Positions 11,430-19,965 of a DNA stretch of 64,000 nt are shown one piece after another. The position numbers and the translations under genes are program-made. The notes under the pieces were generated by a model. It was given only the letters and a program-made list of their open reading frames with translations, was not told the DNA's origin and made no database searches. Location of the stretch: the NCBI GenBank assembly GCA_024235955.1, contig JACKLJ010000001.1, forward strand, positions 1,535,501-1,599,500, written 5' to 3'. The stretch comes from Burkholderiaceae bacterium (lineage in GTDB: Bacteria > Pseudomonadota > Gammaproteobacteria > Burkholderiales > Burkholderiaceae_C). The number at the start of each line of letters is the position of its first letter. Within the stretch, counting starts at the first letter, position 1.

Positions 11430-12986
11430 ATGAGCGCCCCTGCCCACATCGAACATCCGCCGCTGGAAGGCAGCGCACGCACGATCGGCACCATCGCGCT
11501 GTCGGCCGCCACGTTCATGAACGTGCTCGACAGCTCGATCGCCAACGTGTCGCTGCCCGCCATCTCGGGCGACCTGGGCGTGAGCCCGATCCAGGGCACC
11601 TGGGTCATCACCAGCTTCGCGGTGGCCAACGCCATCGCGGTGCCGCTCACCGGCTGGCTGACGCAGCGCATCGGCCAGGTGCGGCTGTTCGTCACCAGCG
11701 TGATGCTGTTCGTGTTGGCCTCGTGGCTGTGCGGCATGGCGCCCAACATGACCACGCTGATCGCCTTCCGCGCGCTGCAGGGCTTCGTGGCCGGGCCGAT
11801 GATTCCGCTGTCGCAGACGCTGCTGCTGGCCAGCTACCCGCGCGCCAAGGCGGGCCTGGCGATGGCCATGTGGTCCATCACCACGCTGGTGGCGCCCATC
11901 ATGGGCCCACTGCTGGGCGGCTGGATCACCGACAACATGAGCTGGCCGTGGATCTTCTACATCAACGTGCCGGTGGGCCTGGCGTCGGCGGCCGTCACGC
12001 TGGCGCTGTTCCGCAACCGCGAGAGCGCCACGCGCAAGGTGCCGATCGACGGCATCGGCCTGGCGCTGCTGGTGGTCTGGGTCGGCTCGCTGCAGCTGAT
12101 GCTGGACAAGGGCAAAGAGCTGGACTGGTTCCATTCGCCGCAGATCGTGGCGTTTGCCGTGATCGCCGCGGTGGGCTTCGTCTTCTTCCTGGTGTGGGAG
12201 CTGACCGACGAGCACCCGGTGGTGGATCTGTCGCTGTTCCGGCGCCGCAACTTCTGGTCGGGCGCGCTGGCCACGGCGGTGGGCTACGGCGTGTTCTTCG
12301 GCAACGTCGTGATCCTGCCGCTGTGGCTGCAGCAGTTCATGGGCTACACGGCCACGCAGGCCGGCATGATCCTGGCGCCGGTGGGGCTGTTCGCCATCGT
12401 GCTGTCGCCGCTGGTGGGGCTGACGGTGAACCGGGTCGATCCGCGCGTCTACGCCAGCTTCGCCTTCATGGTGTTCGGCGTGGTGCTGTGGATGCGCTCG
12501 CTGTTCACCATCCAGACCGATTTCATGACCATCATGATCCCCACGCTGATCCAGGGCGTGGCGATGGCGTGCTTCTTCATCCCGCTGGTGACGATCACGC
12601 TGTCGGGCCTGCCGCCGCAGCGCATTCCGGCTGCCTCGGGCCTGTCCAACTTCACCCGCATCACGGCCGGTGCCATGGGCACCTCCATCAGCACGACGCT
12701 GTGGGAAAACCGCGCCACGCTGCACCACGCGCAGCTGGCCGAATCCATCAACCTGGGCAACCCGGTGGCGGTGCAGACCATCAACGAGCTGCAGGCGCGC
12801 GGCATGAGCCACGAGCAGGCGCTGGGCGTGATCAACAACCTGACCACGCAGCAGGCCTTCATGATCTCCACGCAGGAGATCTTCTACGGCTCGGCCGTGC
12901 TGTTCGTGGCGCTGATCGGCCTGGTGTGGTTCGCCAGGCGCACCCACGGCGGCGCCGGCGCGGACGCGGCCGCCGGGGCGCACTGA
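11430..12986 (+). CDS. emrB: DHA2-family drug:H+ antiporter (EmrB type)
   Basis: A 518-residue, 14-helix major facilitator protein. Family motifs include FMNVLDSSIANVSLPAISG (motif D1 region), GWLTQRIGQVRLF (motif A), the conserved FRALQGFVAGPMIPL and MGPLLGGWITDN (motif C). It exports hydrophobic compounds together with the EmrA-like adaptor and the outer-membrane factor encoded just upstream. The 154-bp gap before it contains a dispersed repeat. Confidence 0.94.
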   Translation: MSAPAHIEHPPLEGSARTIGTIALSAATFMNVLDSSIANVSLPAISGDLGVSPIQGTWVITSFAVANAIAVPLTGWLTQRIGQVRLFVTSVMLFVLASWLCGMAPNMTTLIAFRALQGFVAGPMIPLSQTLLLASYPRAKAGLAMAMWSITTLVAPIMGPLLGGWITDNMSWPWIFYINVPVGLASAAVTLALFRNRESATRKVPIDGIGLALLVVWVGSLQLMLDKGKELDWFHSPQIVAFAVIAAVGFVFFLVWELTDEHPVVDLSLFRRRNFWSGALATAVGYGVFFGNVVILPLWLQQFMGYTATQAGMILAPVGLFAIVLSPLVGLTVNRVDPRVYASFAFMVFGVVLWMRSLFTIQTDFMTIMIPTLIQGVAMACFFIPLVTITLSGLPPQRIPAASGLSNFTRITAGAMGTSISTTLWENRATLHHAQLAESINLGNPVAVQTINELQARGMSHEQALGVINNLTTQQAFMISTQEIFYGSAVLFVALIGLVWFARRTHGGAGADAAAGAH

Positions 12987-13020
12987 ACCTGTTGTCGGTC
13001 TGGCGCGCGCCGCGCGGCGC

Positions 13021-13914
13021 TCAGGAGGCCCGGGCTACCGCCGCGCCCGGCCTGAAGCAGCCGGGCCCGAACAGCTGCGGCAGCGCCGCCCGGTACTGCG
13101 CCTGGCCGACGGCATTGGTGCTGTGGTGCGAGCCACCTTCCACGAGCACAAAGGCCTTGGGCTCGGCCGCGGCTTCATAGAGGCGCCGGCCCAGCTCGGG
13201 CGGGATCAGCCGGTCGTCGCTGCCGTGCACCACCAGCACCGGGGAGCCGACGCGGGCGATGCGCGCCGCCGAATCGAAGCGCTGCGTGATCAGCGGGCCG
13301 ATGGGCAGCCAGCCCCATTTCATGGAACTGGCCACGTCGGGGATCGAGGTGAAGCTGCCTTCCAGGATCAGCCCGCGCTGGTCGCGCACCTGCTCGGCCA
13401 GCGCCACCGCCACGCCGCCGCCCAGCGAGTGGCCGAAGATGAAGCGCTGCGCACCCGGATGGCGGGCAGCCAGCCAGTCCCAGGCGGCGCGCGCGTCTTC
13501 CAGCGCCATGGCTTCCGAGGGCAGCTCGCGGGAAGTCTGGCCGAAGCCGCGGTAGTCGATCGCCAGCACCGAGAAGCCCAGTTCCTGCATGCGCCGGATG
13601 CGGCCAGCCGAGCCGCGCACGTCCCAGCGAGCGCCATGCAGGTAGAGCAGCACTGGCTGGCAGCCTCCGGCGGCCGCGCCGCTGGACTCGGCCGGTTGCC
13701 GTAGCCCGTGCAGGCGCACCTGCCTGCCGGTGATGGCGGAGCGGTAGTCGATGTGCACGTCCTGCATGCCGGCGGCCACGCTGGCCGAGCCGCCCCAGGC
13801 GCGGTCGCTGGGCTGGAAGATCCAGGCGCGCTGCTTTTCGTCCAGCACGGCGCAACCGGCCAGCACCAGACCGGCGCAGAAAGCGGCTGCCGCCACACGC
13901 ATGTGTTGTCCCAT
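13021..13914 (-). CDS. Alpha/beta hydrolase lipoprotein
   Basis: A 297-residue protein with a lipoprotein signal peptide (FCAGLVLAGCAVL, lipobox LAGC). The hydrolase triad is visible: nucleophile elbow GHSLGGG, acid in HGSDDRLIP and His in EGGSHHST. It resembles bacterial BEM46/YqkD-type serine hydrolases. A GTG at 13917 and a second ATG at 13902, preceded by GGGA, are alternative starts. Substrate unknown; the product is probably anchored in the envelope. Confidence 0.85.
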   Translation of the reverse strand: MGQHMRVAAAAFCAGLVLAGCAVLDEKQRAWIFQPSDRAWGGSASVAAGMQDVHIDYRSAITGRQVRLHGLRQPAESSGAAAGGCQPVLLYLHGARWDVRGSAGRIRRMQELGFSVLAIDYRGFGQTSRELPSEAMALEDARAAWDWLAARHPGAQRFIFGHSLGGGVAVALAEQVRDQRGLILEGSFTSIPDVASSMKWGWLPIGPLITQRFDSAARIARVGSPVLVVHGSDDRLIPPELGRRLYEAAAEPKAFVLVEGGSHHSTNAVGQAQYRAALPQLFGPGCFRPGAAVARAS

Positions 13915-13988
13915 CACCGGATCGACGCCGGTCGGCCCAAAAAGTTCGCGGGTTTGCGGTGCAGCAGGACGCCAGGCAACCCGCGCAG

Positions 13989-14723
13989 TCAGCCCGCGCC
14001 GCCCTGGCGACGCGCGCGGGCCCGCGCCAGTGCCGCCTCGACCACGGCGCGCTTGCGCTCCAGCTCGGCGCCGGTGGCGCCCTTGGTGAGTTCGGGCAAG
14101 TGGGCGAGCTTTTCCTCGGCCTTTTTTTCAAGCCTTTTCACGTGCTCGGCCTCGTCCCGCCGGCGGCGCCAGCTCGTGAATTCATAGCGCTCGCGTGCTT
14201 CATCCGCCTGCCGGGGCGACCAGGCGTCCCAGCCGGTGCGCGTGCCGGTGACGTTCTCCAGCGCGATGCAGTCGACCGGGCAGACGGGAATGCACAGCTC
14301 GCAGCCGGTGCACTGCGCCTCGATTACCGTGTGCATGCGCTTGTTGGCGCCGACGATGCAATCCACCGGGCAGGCCTTGATGCACAGCGTGCAGCCGATG
14401 CACCAGGCCTCGTCGATCCACGCCACGTGGCGCGGGCCTTCGGCACCGTGTTCGGGGTTGAGGGGCAGGGCGCTCTGGCCGGTGAGCGCGGCCAGGCGCT
14501 GCACGCCTTCCGCGCCACCCGGCGGGCACTGGTTGATGGCGGCTTCGCCGGTGGCGATGGCGTTGGCGTAGGCCGCGCAGTCGGGGTAGCCGCAGCGCGT
14601 GCACTGCGTCTGCGGCAGTGCGTCGAGCAGCCGCGCAGCCAGCGGGCTGGCCGTGGCGGGCGGGTGGGTCACAGCGGTCAGAAGGTGTGAATGAATCCCG
14701 CGTGCCCGAAAGGGCCGCGACAA
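13989..14723 (-). CDS. rnfB: RnfB/RsxB-like ferredoxin-type electron transport protein
   Basis: A protein of up to 244 residues with the 4Fe-4S domain signature QTQCTRCGYPDCAAYA and two ferredoxin-type clusters (CIGCTLCIKACPVDC and CTGCELCIPVCPVDC). In this group RnfB-like proteins occur without the rest of the Rnf complex, and the C-terminal part is a charged, Ala/Arg-rich helix. The start is uncertain: the ATG at 14723 and the first 17 codons lie in a MITE-like element (14682-14838), and a GTG at 14672 just before the conserved domain is a good alternative. Confidence 0.85.
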   Translation of the reverse strand: MSRPFRARGIHSHLLTAVTHPPATASPLAARLLDALPQTQCTRCGYPDCAAYANAIATGEAAINQCPPGGAEGVQRLAALTGQSALPLNPEHGAEGPRHVAWIDEAWCIGCTLCIKACPVDCIVGANKRMHTVIEAQCTGCELCIPVCPVDCIALENVTGTRTGWDAWSPRQADEARERYEFTSWRRRRDEAEHVKRLEKKAEEKLAHLPELTKGATGAELERKRAVVEAALARARARRQGGAG

Positions 14724-14838
14724 CGCGGCCGATCAAGGCGCCAGGCGCAGACGTAGCCCAAGCTACGGCGAGCATTGGCAACGCCGAGCGGGTGCGTTTT
14801 GGCGGCCAAGGCGGACGTGTGGGGTTCGTTCACGCCTT
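14682..14838. mobile_element. MITE-like element with 26-bp terminal inverted repeats
   Basis: The left end (14682-14707) and the reverse complement of the right end (14813-14838) match at 19 of 26 positions, and all seven differences are transitions. Both begin with AAGG. The 157-bp interior has further hairpins such as GTAGC/GCTAC around 14752-14766 and encodes no protein. It fills the gap between rnfB and phaZ and supplies the annotated rnfB start. Confidence 0.6.
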
Positions 14839-14840
14839 CT

Positions 14841-16388
14841 CTAGGCCTTGGCGGGGCGCTTCTTGCTGGCCGTGGCCTTGCGCGCGGGCGCGGCGGCGGG
14901 CTTGGCCGGGGCGGCAGCGATCTTTTTGGCCGGTGCCTTCTTGGCGGCTGCCGCGGCACGCGGGCGGCGCGCGGCCTTGCTGGCGGGCACGGCCACCACG
15001 GCCGAGCCGGTGCCGGGTTGGGCGAGCTTGTCGGCAGCCTTCTGCGACGAGGGCGACGAGGCGGGGGCCGCGCTGCCGCCCAGGCCTTCCTGCAACGGCA
15101 CCCATTTTTCGCCGTGGATCTGGGTGGTGGTGTGCTGGGCGATGAAATCGCGCACGTGCGGGTACACCACGGTGCGCCAGCGGCGGCCGCTGAAGATGCC
15201 GTAGTGGCCGGCACCCTTGACTTCCATGTGGTGCTGCTCACCGCGTTCGACGTGGGTGCACAGGTCGTGCGCGGCCTCGGTCTGGCCGGAGCCGGAGATG
15301 TCGTCCAGCTCGCCCTCGATGGTCAGCAGCGCGGTGGTCTTGATGTCCTGCGGGCGCACGCGTTCGAGCTTGCCCTTGGGCGAGCGCACGTCCCAGGTGC
15401 CGTTGGGCAGCGAGAAATCCTGGAACACGGTCTTGATGGTTTCCAGGTAGTAGTCGGCGTCCATGTCGAGCACGGCGTTGTACTCGTCGTAGAACTTGCG
15501 GTGCGTTTCGGCACTGGATTCGTCGCCCTTGATCAGGTCGCGGAAGTAGTCGTAGTGGCTGCTGGCGTGGCGGTCCGGGTTCATGGAGATGAAGCCGGCG
15601 TGCTGCAGGAAGCCCGGGTACACGCGGCGGCCGGCGCCAGGGTAGTTGGGCGGCACGCGGAAGATCACGTTGGTCTCGAACCACTGGTGGCTGCGCTGCG
15701 TGGCCAGGTTGTTCACCGCCGTGGGCGAGCGCCGCGCGTCGATGGGGCCGCCCATCATGGTCATGGTGAGCGGCGTCTTCTCGCCGCGGCTGGCCATCAG
15801 CGACACGGCCGCCAGCACCGGCACGGTGGGCTGGCACACGCTGATCACGTGGCAGTTGCCGTACTTGGCCTGCAGGTGGCGGATGAATTCCTGCACGTAG
15901 TTGACGTAGTCGTCCAGGTGGAAATCACCTTCGGAAAGCGGCACCATGCGGGCGTTCTTCCAGTCGGTGATGTAGACCTTGTGGTCCTGCAGCATGGTGC
16001 GCACGGTGTCGCGCAGCAGCGTGGCGTAGTGGCCCGACAGCGGCGCCACGATCAGCACCGGCGGCTGGCCCTTGAGCTTGCGCAGCACCGCCGGGTCATC
16101 GGAAAAGCGCTTGAAGCGGCGCAGCTGGCAGAAGGGCTTGTCGACCTCGATGCGTTCGTCGATGGCGACCTCGATGCCGTCGATCTTGATGCGGCGGATG
16201 CCGAACTCGGGTTTCTCGTAATCCTTGCCCAGGCGATGGAACAGCGCGTACATCGCCGCCACGCGCTGGGCCAGCGGCACCTGGCCGAGCAGGGTGTGGG
16301 GGTTGCCGTAGAGCTTGGCCGCCGCGTCGGCCATGTCGGCAAACGGCTCGATCAAGGCGCGCTGCGCCTCGTAGATCTGGTAGAGCAT
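14841..16388 (-). CDS. phaZ: Intracellular poly(3-hydroxybutyrate) depolymerase with a Lys/Ala-rich tail
   Basis: A 515-residue protein from the ATG at 16388. The first 430 or so residues match intracellular PHB depolymerases (MLYQIYEAQRALIEP at the start). The nucleophile is a cysteine in VISVCQPTV (Cys185), with the acid in GELDDISG and the His in KGAGHYGIFSG. It mobilises PHA granules during starvation. About 79 residues at the C-terminus are an Ala/Lys/Pro-rich, histone H1-like extension with several AKK/PAK repeats, not found in the classical 400-420-residue enzyme. A longer upstream reading frame is rejected because MLYQIYEAQ is the conserved start. Confidence 0.93.
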   Translation of the reverse strand: MLYQIYEAQRALIEPFADMADAAAKLYGNPHTLLGQVPLAQRVAAMYALFHRLGKDYEKPEFGIRRIKIDGIEVAIDERIEVDKPFCQLRRFKRFSDDPAVLRKLKGQPPVLIVAPLSGHYATLLRDTVRTMLQDHKVYITDWKNARMVPLSEGDFHLDDYVNYVQEFIRHLQAKYGNCHVISVCQPTVPVLAAVSLMASRGEKTPLTMTMMGGPIDARRSPTAVNNLATQRSHQWFETNVIFRVPPNYPGAGRRVYPGFLQHAGFISMNPDRHASSHYDYFRDLIKGDESSAETHRKFYDEYNAVLDMDADYYLETIKTVFQDFSLPNGTWDVRSPKGKLERVRPQDIKTTALLTIEGELDDISGSGQTEAAHDLCTHVERGEQHHMEVKGAGHYGIFSGRRWRTVVYPHVRDFIAQHTTTQIHGEKWVPLQEGLGGSAAPASSPSSQKAADKLAQPGTGSAVVAVPASKAARRPRAAAAAKKAPAKKIAAAPAKPAAAPARKATASKKRPAKA

Positions 16389-16551
16389 GCGTGGGGTACC
16401 TTCGGTCCTGTTGCGGTGCAATATATCAGTGCAACGAGAAGTTTGCAGTCTCGTTTGTACGGATGTACCACATGCGTCACGCCAGCGGCGCTGCGTCAGG
16501 GGCATGTCAGGCCGCCCAGGGTGGTACAGGTGGTGCGGATACTTTCAATTT
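16389..16551. promoter_or_regulatory. Divergent upstream region of phaZ and the mlaE-like gene
   Basis: Between divergent genes. It contains TTGCGGTGCAA and AGTGCAACG boxes (TGCAA at 16417-16421 and 16430-16434), which resemble the TGCAA-containing sites bound by PhaR-type regulators of PHA genes. The assignment is tentative. Confidence 0.3.
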
Positions 16552-16604
16552 GATAGCTACCTGCGCCTGCCACGCAAGGGCTGGAGCCTGATTCGCCTTG
16601 AAAC
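16552..16604 (+). repeat. Dispersed repeat, copy 4
   Basis: GATAGCTACCTGCGCCTGCC, then GCAAGGGCTGGAGCCTGATT and CCTTGAAACC. It lies just upstream of the mlaE-like gene. Confidence 0.85.
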
Positions 16605-16640
16605 CAGGGTTGGGTTGCCGCCCGCGCGGCGGCGGCTATC

Positions 16641-17471
16641 ATGGGTGCCATGACCGATCCCGCCGCGCACGAGCCCGCCTGGTCGCCCGAGGGCTGGCTG
16701 CTGGGCCTGGGCCGCAGCCTGCTGCGCTGGCTGCAGGGCTGGTGGCAGATGCTGTTCATCGGCGCGCAGCTGGTGGTGCTGGCGTTCTCGCCATCGTCCT
16801 GGCGCGAGCACGAGCGCGGCGTGGTGCTGCGCCAGGTGTACGAGGCGGCGGGCCCCGGTCTGCCGGGCTTCACCGCGCTGATGGCGCTGTTCAACGTGGT
16901 GGTGATCCGCATCGTGGTGGTCACGGCGCTGGCTTACGGCCTCTCGCAGTACGCGGTGGACGCCGTGGTGCGCGTGCTGGTGCTGGAGCTGGTGCCGCTG
17001 GCGGCGGCGCTGTTCGTGGCGGTGGAGTACACCATTCCCGGCGGCTCCGATCTGTACAAGCTGCGCCGCGGCGGCCACTTCGTGCGGCTGCGCGAGCAGG
17101 GCATCGATCCGCTCACCAGCGAGGTGCTGCCGCGCGTGCTGGCCGGCATGTTTGCCGTGGTGCTGCTGGCGGCGGTGAGCTGCGCGGTGTCGCTGGTGCT
17201 GGTGTACCTGGCGGTGCACGGCTTCACGCTGGCGGCGCTGGCGCGCTACAACCACGCGGTGGGGCACATCTTCAACCCGGTGGTCACGGGCATCTTCTGC
17301 GTCAAGACCGTGCTGTTCGCCGGCTCGGTGGCGCTGCTGCCGGTGGGCAACGCGCTGCGCGACCTGCCGCGCCGCACCAGCCGCACCAGCGTGGAGCTGC
17401 AGGGGCTGGTGCAGATGTTCGTGCTGATGCTGCTGATCGAGATCGCCTCGCTCGTCGGCAATTACTATTGA
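16641..17471 (+). CDS. MlaE/YrbE-family ABC transporter permease
   Basis: A 276-residue integral membrane protein matching the MlaE (DUF140) family: VVLRQVYEAAGPGLPGF, ELVPLAAALFVAVEY and EQGIDPLTSEVLPRVLAGM. MlaE permeases move phospholipids or other lipids between membranes with an ATPase, an MCE substrate-binding protein and accessory lipoproteins. Here an MCE protein and a lipoprotein follow directly, but no ATPase gene is adjacent on either side, so the ATPase must be elsewhere. A second ATG at 16650 is an equally likely start. Confidence 0.87.
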   Translation: MGAMTDPAAHEPAWSPEGWLLGLGRSLLRWLQGWWQMLFIGAQLVVLAFSPSSWREHERGVVLRQVYEAAGPGLPGFTALMALFNVVVIRIVVVTALAYGLSQYAVDAVVRVLVLELVPLAAALFVAVEYTIPGGSDLYKLRRGGHFVRLREQGIDPLTSEVLPRVLAGMFAVVLLAAVSCAVSLVLVYLAVHGFTLAALARYNHAVGHIFNPVVTGIFCVKTVLFAGSVALLPVGNALRDLPRRTSRTSVELQGLVQMFVLMLLIEIASLVGNYY

Positions 17472-17477
17472 CCGCGC

Positions 17478-18527
17478 ATGGATACCCCACCCGAAGCCAC
17501 CCCGCCCAGCCTGCCCGAGCCGCAGGCGCCCGGCCCGCACCAGCACGCCAGCACACGCGCCGAGCGGCGCCTGCAGTTCCGCGCCGCGCTGCTGCTGCTC
17601 ACGCTGGTGGGCCTGCTGGTCGCCGCCGCGCTGTACCTGATGTGGGCGCGCGGCGCCTTCGACGCCACCCAGCGCCTGGTGCTCACCACCGACGATTCCG
17701 AAGGCGTGGTGGTGGGCATGGACATGACCTTCTCGGGCTTCCCCATCGGCCGCGTGGCCGCCATCGAGCTGGGGAAAGACGCCAACGTGCGCATCCTGGT
17801 CGACGTGCCCGTGGCCGACGCCCACTGGCTGCGCCAGAGCAGCGTGTTCACGCTGGAGCGCGGCCTGGTGGGCGCCGCGCGCCTGCGCGCCTTCACCGGC
17901 GTGCTGGACGATCCGCCGCTGCCGGCCGGCGCCGAGCGCCCGGTGCTGCGCGGTGATGTCTCGGCCGAGATCCCGCGCATGGTCTCCGACGCCCGCGTGG
18001 TGCTGCAGAACGCCGCACAGCTCACCAGCGCCGATTCCGCGCTCTCCAAAACGCTGGCGGACCTCAACAGCTTCAGCCAGCGCCTGGCCGCGCCGCAGAA
18101 GGGCGGGCTGCTGGGCGCCGTCACCGGCAACGAGGCCGACGCCAGGCGCGTGGCCGAGCTGCTGGACCACACCAACCAGCTCGTGAAGAACCTCGACAGC
18201 GTGGCGCGCAGCGTGGACACCCTGGTCAAGAAGGCCGACCGCCAGGTGCTCGGCCAGAACGGCAAGGACGGTCTGGTGCCCGAGGCGCAGGCCGCCGTGC
18301 AGCAGCTCAATGCCCTGCTGCAGGACGCGCGCCAGACCATCGCCAAGGTCGACACCGTGCTGAAGGACGTGCAGGGCGTCACCAGCAACGCCCGCGAAGC
18401 CACCGAGAACCTGGGCGATCTGCGCGCCGACGTGGAAAGCAGCCTGCTCAAGATCGACGCGCTCATCACCGAGCTGAACCGCAAATGGCCCTTCGCGCCG
18501 AAGCAGAAGGAGGTCAAGCTGCCATGA
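17478..18527 (+). CDS. MCE-domain (MlaD-type) lipid-transport protein
   Basis: A 349-residue protein with one N-terminal membrane anchor (AALLLLTLVGLLVAAALYLMW), a single MCE domain (about residues 70-145, GVVVGMDMTFSGFPIGRV) and a long helical C-terminal region with repeated Leu/Val heptads typical of MCE proteins that form needle-like hexamers. It starts 6 bp after the permease gene, and its stop overlaps the start of the next gene (ATGA), so the three are one operon. Confidence 0.9.
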   Translation: MDTPPEATPPSLPEPQAPGPHQHASTRAERRLQFRAALLLLTLVGLLVAAALYLMWARGAFDATQRLVLTTDDSEGVVVGMDMTFSGFPIGRVAAIELGKDANVRILVDVPVADAHWLRQSSVFTLERGLVGAARLRAFTGVLDDPPLPAGAERPVLRGDVSAEIPRMVSDARVVLQNAAQLTSADSALSKTLADLNSFSQRLAAPQKGGLLGAVTGNEADARRVAELLDHTNQLVKNLDSVARSVDTLVKKADRQVLGQNGKDGLVPEAQAAVQQLNALLQDARQTIAKVDTVLKDVQGVTSNAREATENLGDLRADVESSLLKIDALITELNRKWPFAPKQKEVKLP

Positions 18528-19297
18528 GCTTCCGGGCAAGCCTCAAGCTTCGCTGGCGCGGCGCAATGGCGGCCATGGGGTCGCCGTTCGGGCTGAGCCT
18601 GCCGATGCCCTTCACCCAGAGTTTCAAGAGAAATCGGCCTCCAGCCCATGCTCGGCGGGCGCAGGCAGCTCTTTTGTTGATAGCATTCGCCGGCCTGGCC
18701 GGCTGCGAGAGCGGCCCCAAGGTGCCCGACTGGAACGTCAACGCCATCGGCCACGTCGACCGCTTCTCCGAGGCCTGGCTCAAGGGCGACCAGCGCGTGG
18801 CCAGGCGCGAGTTCGACTTGGCCCGCGCCGAAACCGCCCGCACCGGCCGCCCGGAACTGGTCGCCCGCATCGAGCTCAACCGCTGCGCCGCTCAGGTCGC
18901 CAGCCTGGATTTCCAGCCCTGCACCGGCTTCGAGCCTCTGCGCCAAGACGCCGGCGACGCCGAACGCGCCTACGCCACCTACCTGGCCGGCCAGCCCCTC
19001 AGCCCCGCCCAGGCGGCCCTGCTGCCCGAGCAGCACCGCGCCACCGCCACAGGCCCGGGCGCCTTGCCCCCCGCCACAGACCCGTTCGCCCGCCTCATCG
19101 CCGCCGGCGTGCTGCTGCACCGCACCCAGGCCAGCCCGGCCGTGGTCGAGCAGGCCGTCGAAACCGCCTCCGCCCAGGGCTGGCGCCGCCCTCTGCTGGC
19201 CTGGCTGGGCGTCCAGGCGCGGCTGGCCGAGGAGCGGGGAGATGCCCAGGAGGTAGCGCGCATCAGGAGGAGGATGGATTTGGTGGGCGCAAGGTAA
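18524..19297 (+). CDS. Lipoprotein of the MlaE/MCE operon, signal peptide built from a repeat
   Basis: A 257-residue protein translated from the ATG overlapping the MCE stop. It has an unusually long N-terminus (about 60 residues) before a lipobox (FAGLAGCES). The hydrophobic core of that signal, AALLLIAFAGLAGC, is partly encoded by a dispersed repeat copy. The rest is helical, perhaps TPR-like, and not recognised. By position it may be the outer-membrane lipoprotein partner of the transport system, but sequence gives no direct support beyond the operon. Confidence 0.78.
   Translation: MSFRASLKLRWRGAMAAMGSPFGLSLPMPFTQSFKRNRPPAHARRAQAALLLIAFAGLAGCESGPKVPDWNVNAIGHVDRFSEAWLKGDQRVARREFDLARAETARTGRPELVARIELNRCAAQVASLDFQPCTGFEPLRQDAGDAERAYATYLAGQPLSPAQAALLPEQHRATATGPGALPPATDPFARLIAAGVLLHRTQASPAVVEQAVETASAQGWRRPLLAWLGVQARLAEERGDAQEVARIRRRMDLVGAR
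18622..18676 (-). repeat. Dispersed repeat, copy 5 (inside a lipoprotein signal peptide)
   Basis: TTTCAAGAGAAATCGGCCTC, CAGCCCATGCTC and GGCGGGCGCAGGCAGCT, read in frame in the preceding CDS. Confidence 0.85.
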
Positions 19298-19965
19298 CGC
19301 GCGCACCGACCTCGTGGCACCCCGCGCAGGACGATGGGGTCGCTTCCTGCAGCCCCTCACCTCATGGGCCGCACCATCGCAAGGGCAGTAGCCTGCGTGA
19401 TCGCTGTTGCCCGTGTCTGCGGCGCGATCACCGGCACATCGTATCGGCCCAGAACGAGCGGCGATCCGGAAGCCGGCGGGCGCTTCGTGGGGGCGCGATT
19501 GGCAACCGCACATTCAATCGGCGTGGTGAGGGCGGCAATCTTGACGGTCACCTGGCGCGGGTATTGAAATTTATTCCGAAAATCTTTACAATTGATATAT
19601 CAAGAAAAACGATCTTGAGATGGTTTTCAATGGTGTGATCCACTGGCTTGGTACATATTGTCCATGCTCTTAAGGCCGGTGCTGCAGTTCACCGCAATGG
19701 CCCCAAACATCTTGACTGCGCTTGCCGAAAGTGAATAAGGCTTGCCAGATGCCTGCTTTGTGTGTGTGCAAATAGGAGCCATTATTATTCACACGTTTGT
19801 TGCGGCGGCAGGCAACTGTCGCGTGCCTGAATTTCAGTAGGGATTTCATATCCACTGAAACCGGAGCGTATCTGATCCGTGCCGACTGGCCCACGGGATC
19901 CGGTGAGCGGATGGTTCCGGTAGCGTCGATCGTCGCCGAAACTACAGGCCAGAAAGATTAAATCC
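19298..19965. other. Gene-poor junction of the accessory region
   Basis: No supported gene is seen in 668 bp. The first 260 bp are GC-rich with only short unconvincing frames. From about 19565 the DNA becomes AT-rich and includes the 12-bp palindrome TTGATATATCAA (19592-19603). The abrupt change in base composition marks the left edge of the acquired region. Confidence 0.5.

Noticed and set aside
14200..14781. Minus-strand frame of 193 codons over rnfB in another frame
   Set aside because: The rnfB frame has the conserved cysteine motifs; this alternative is Arg/Pro/Ala rich shadow sequence.
19334..19567. Short frames on both strands in the GC-rich part of the accessory junction
   Set aside because: No ribosome site, no recognisable motif, and the frames overlap each other; not enough to call a gene.
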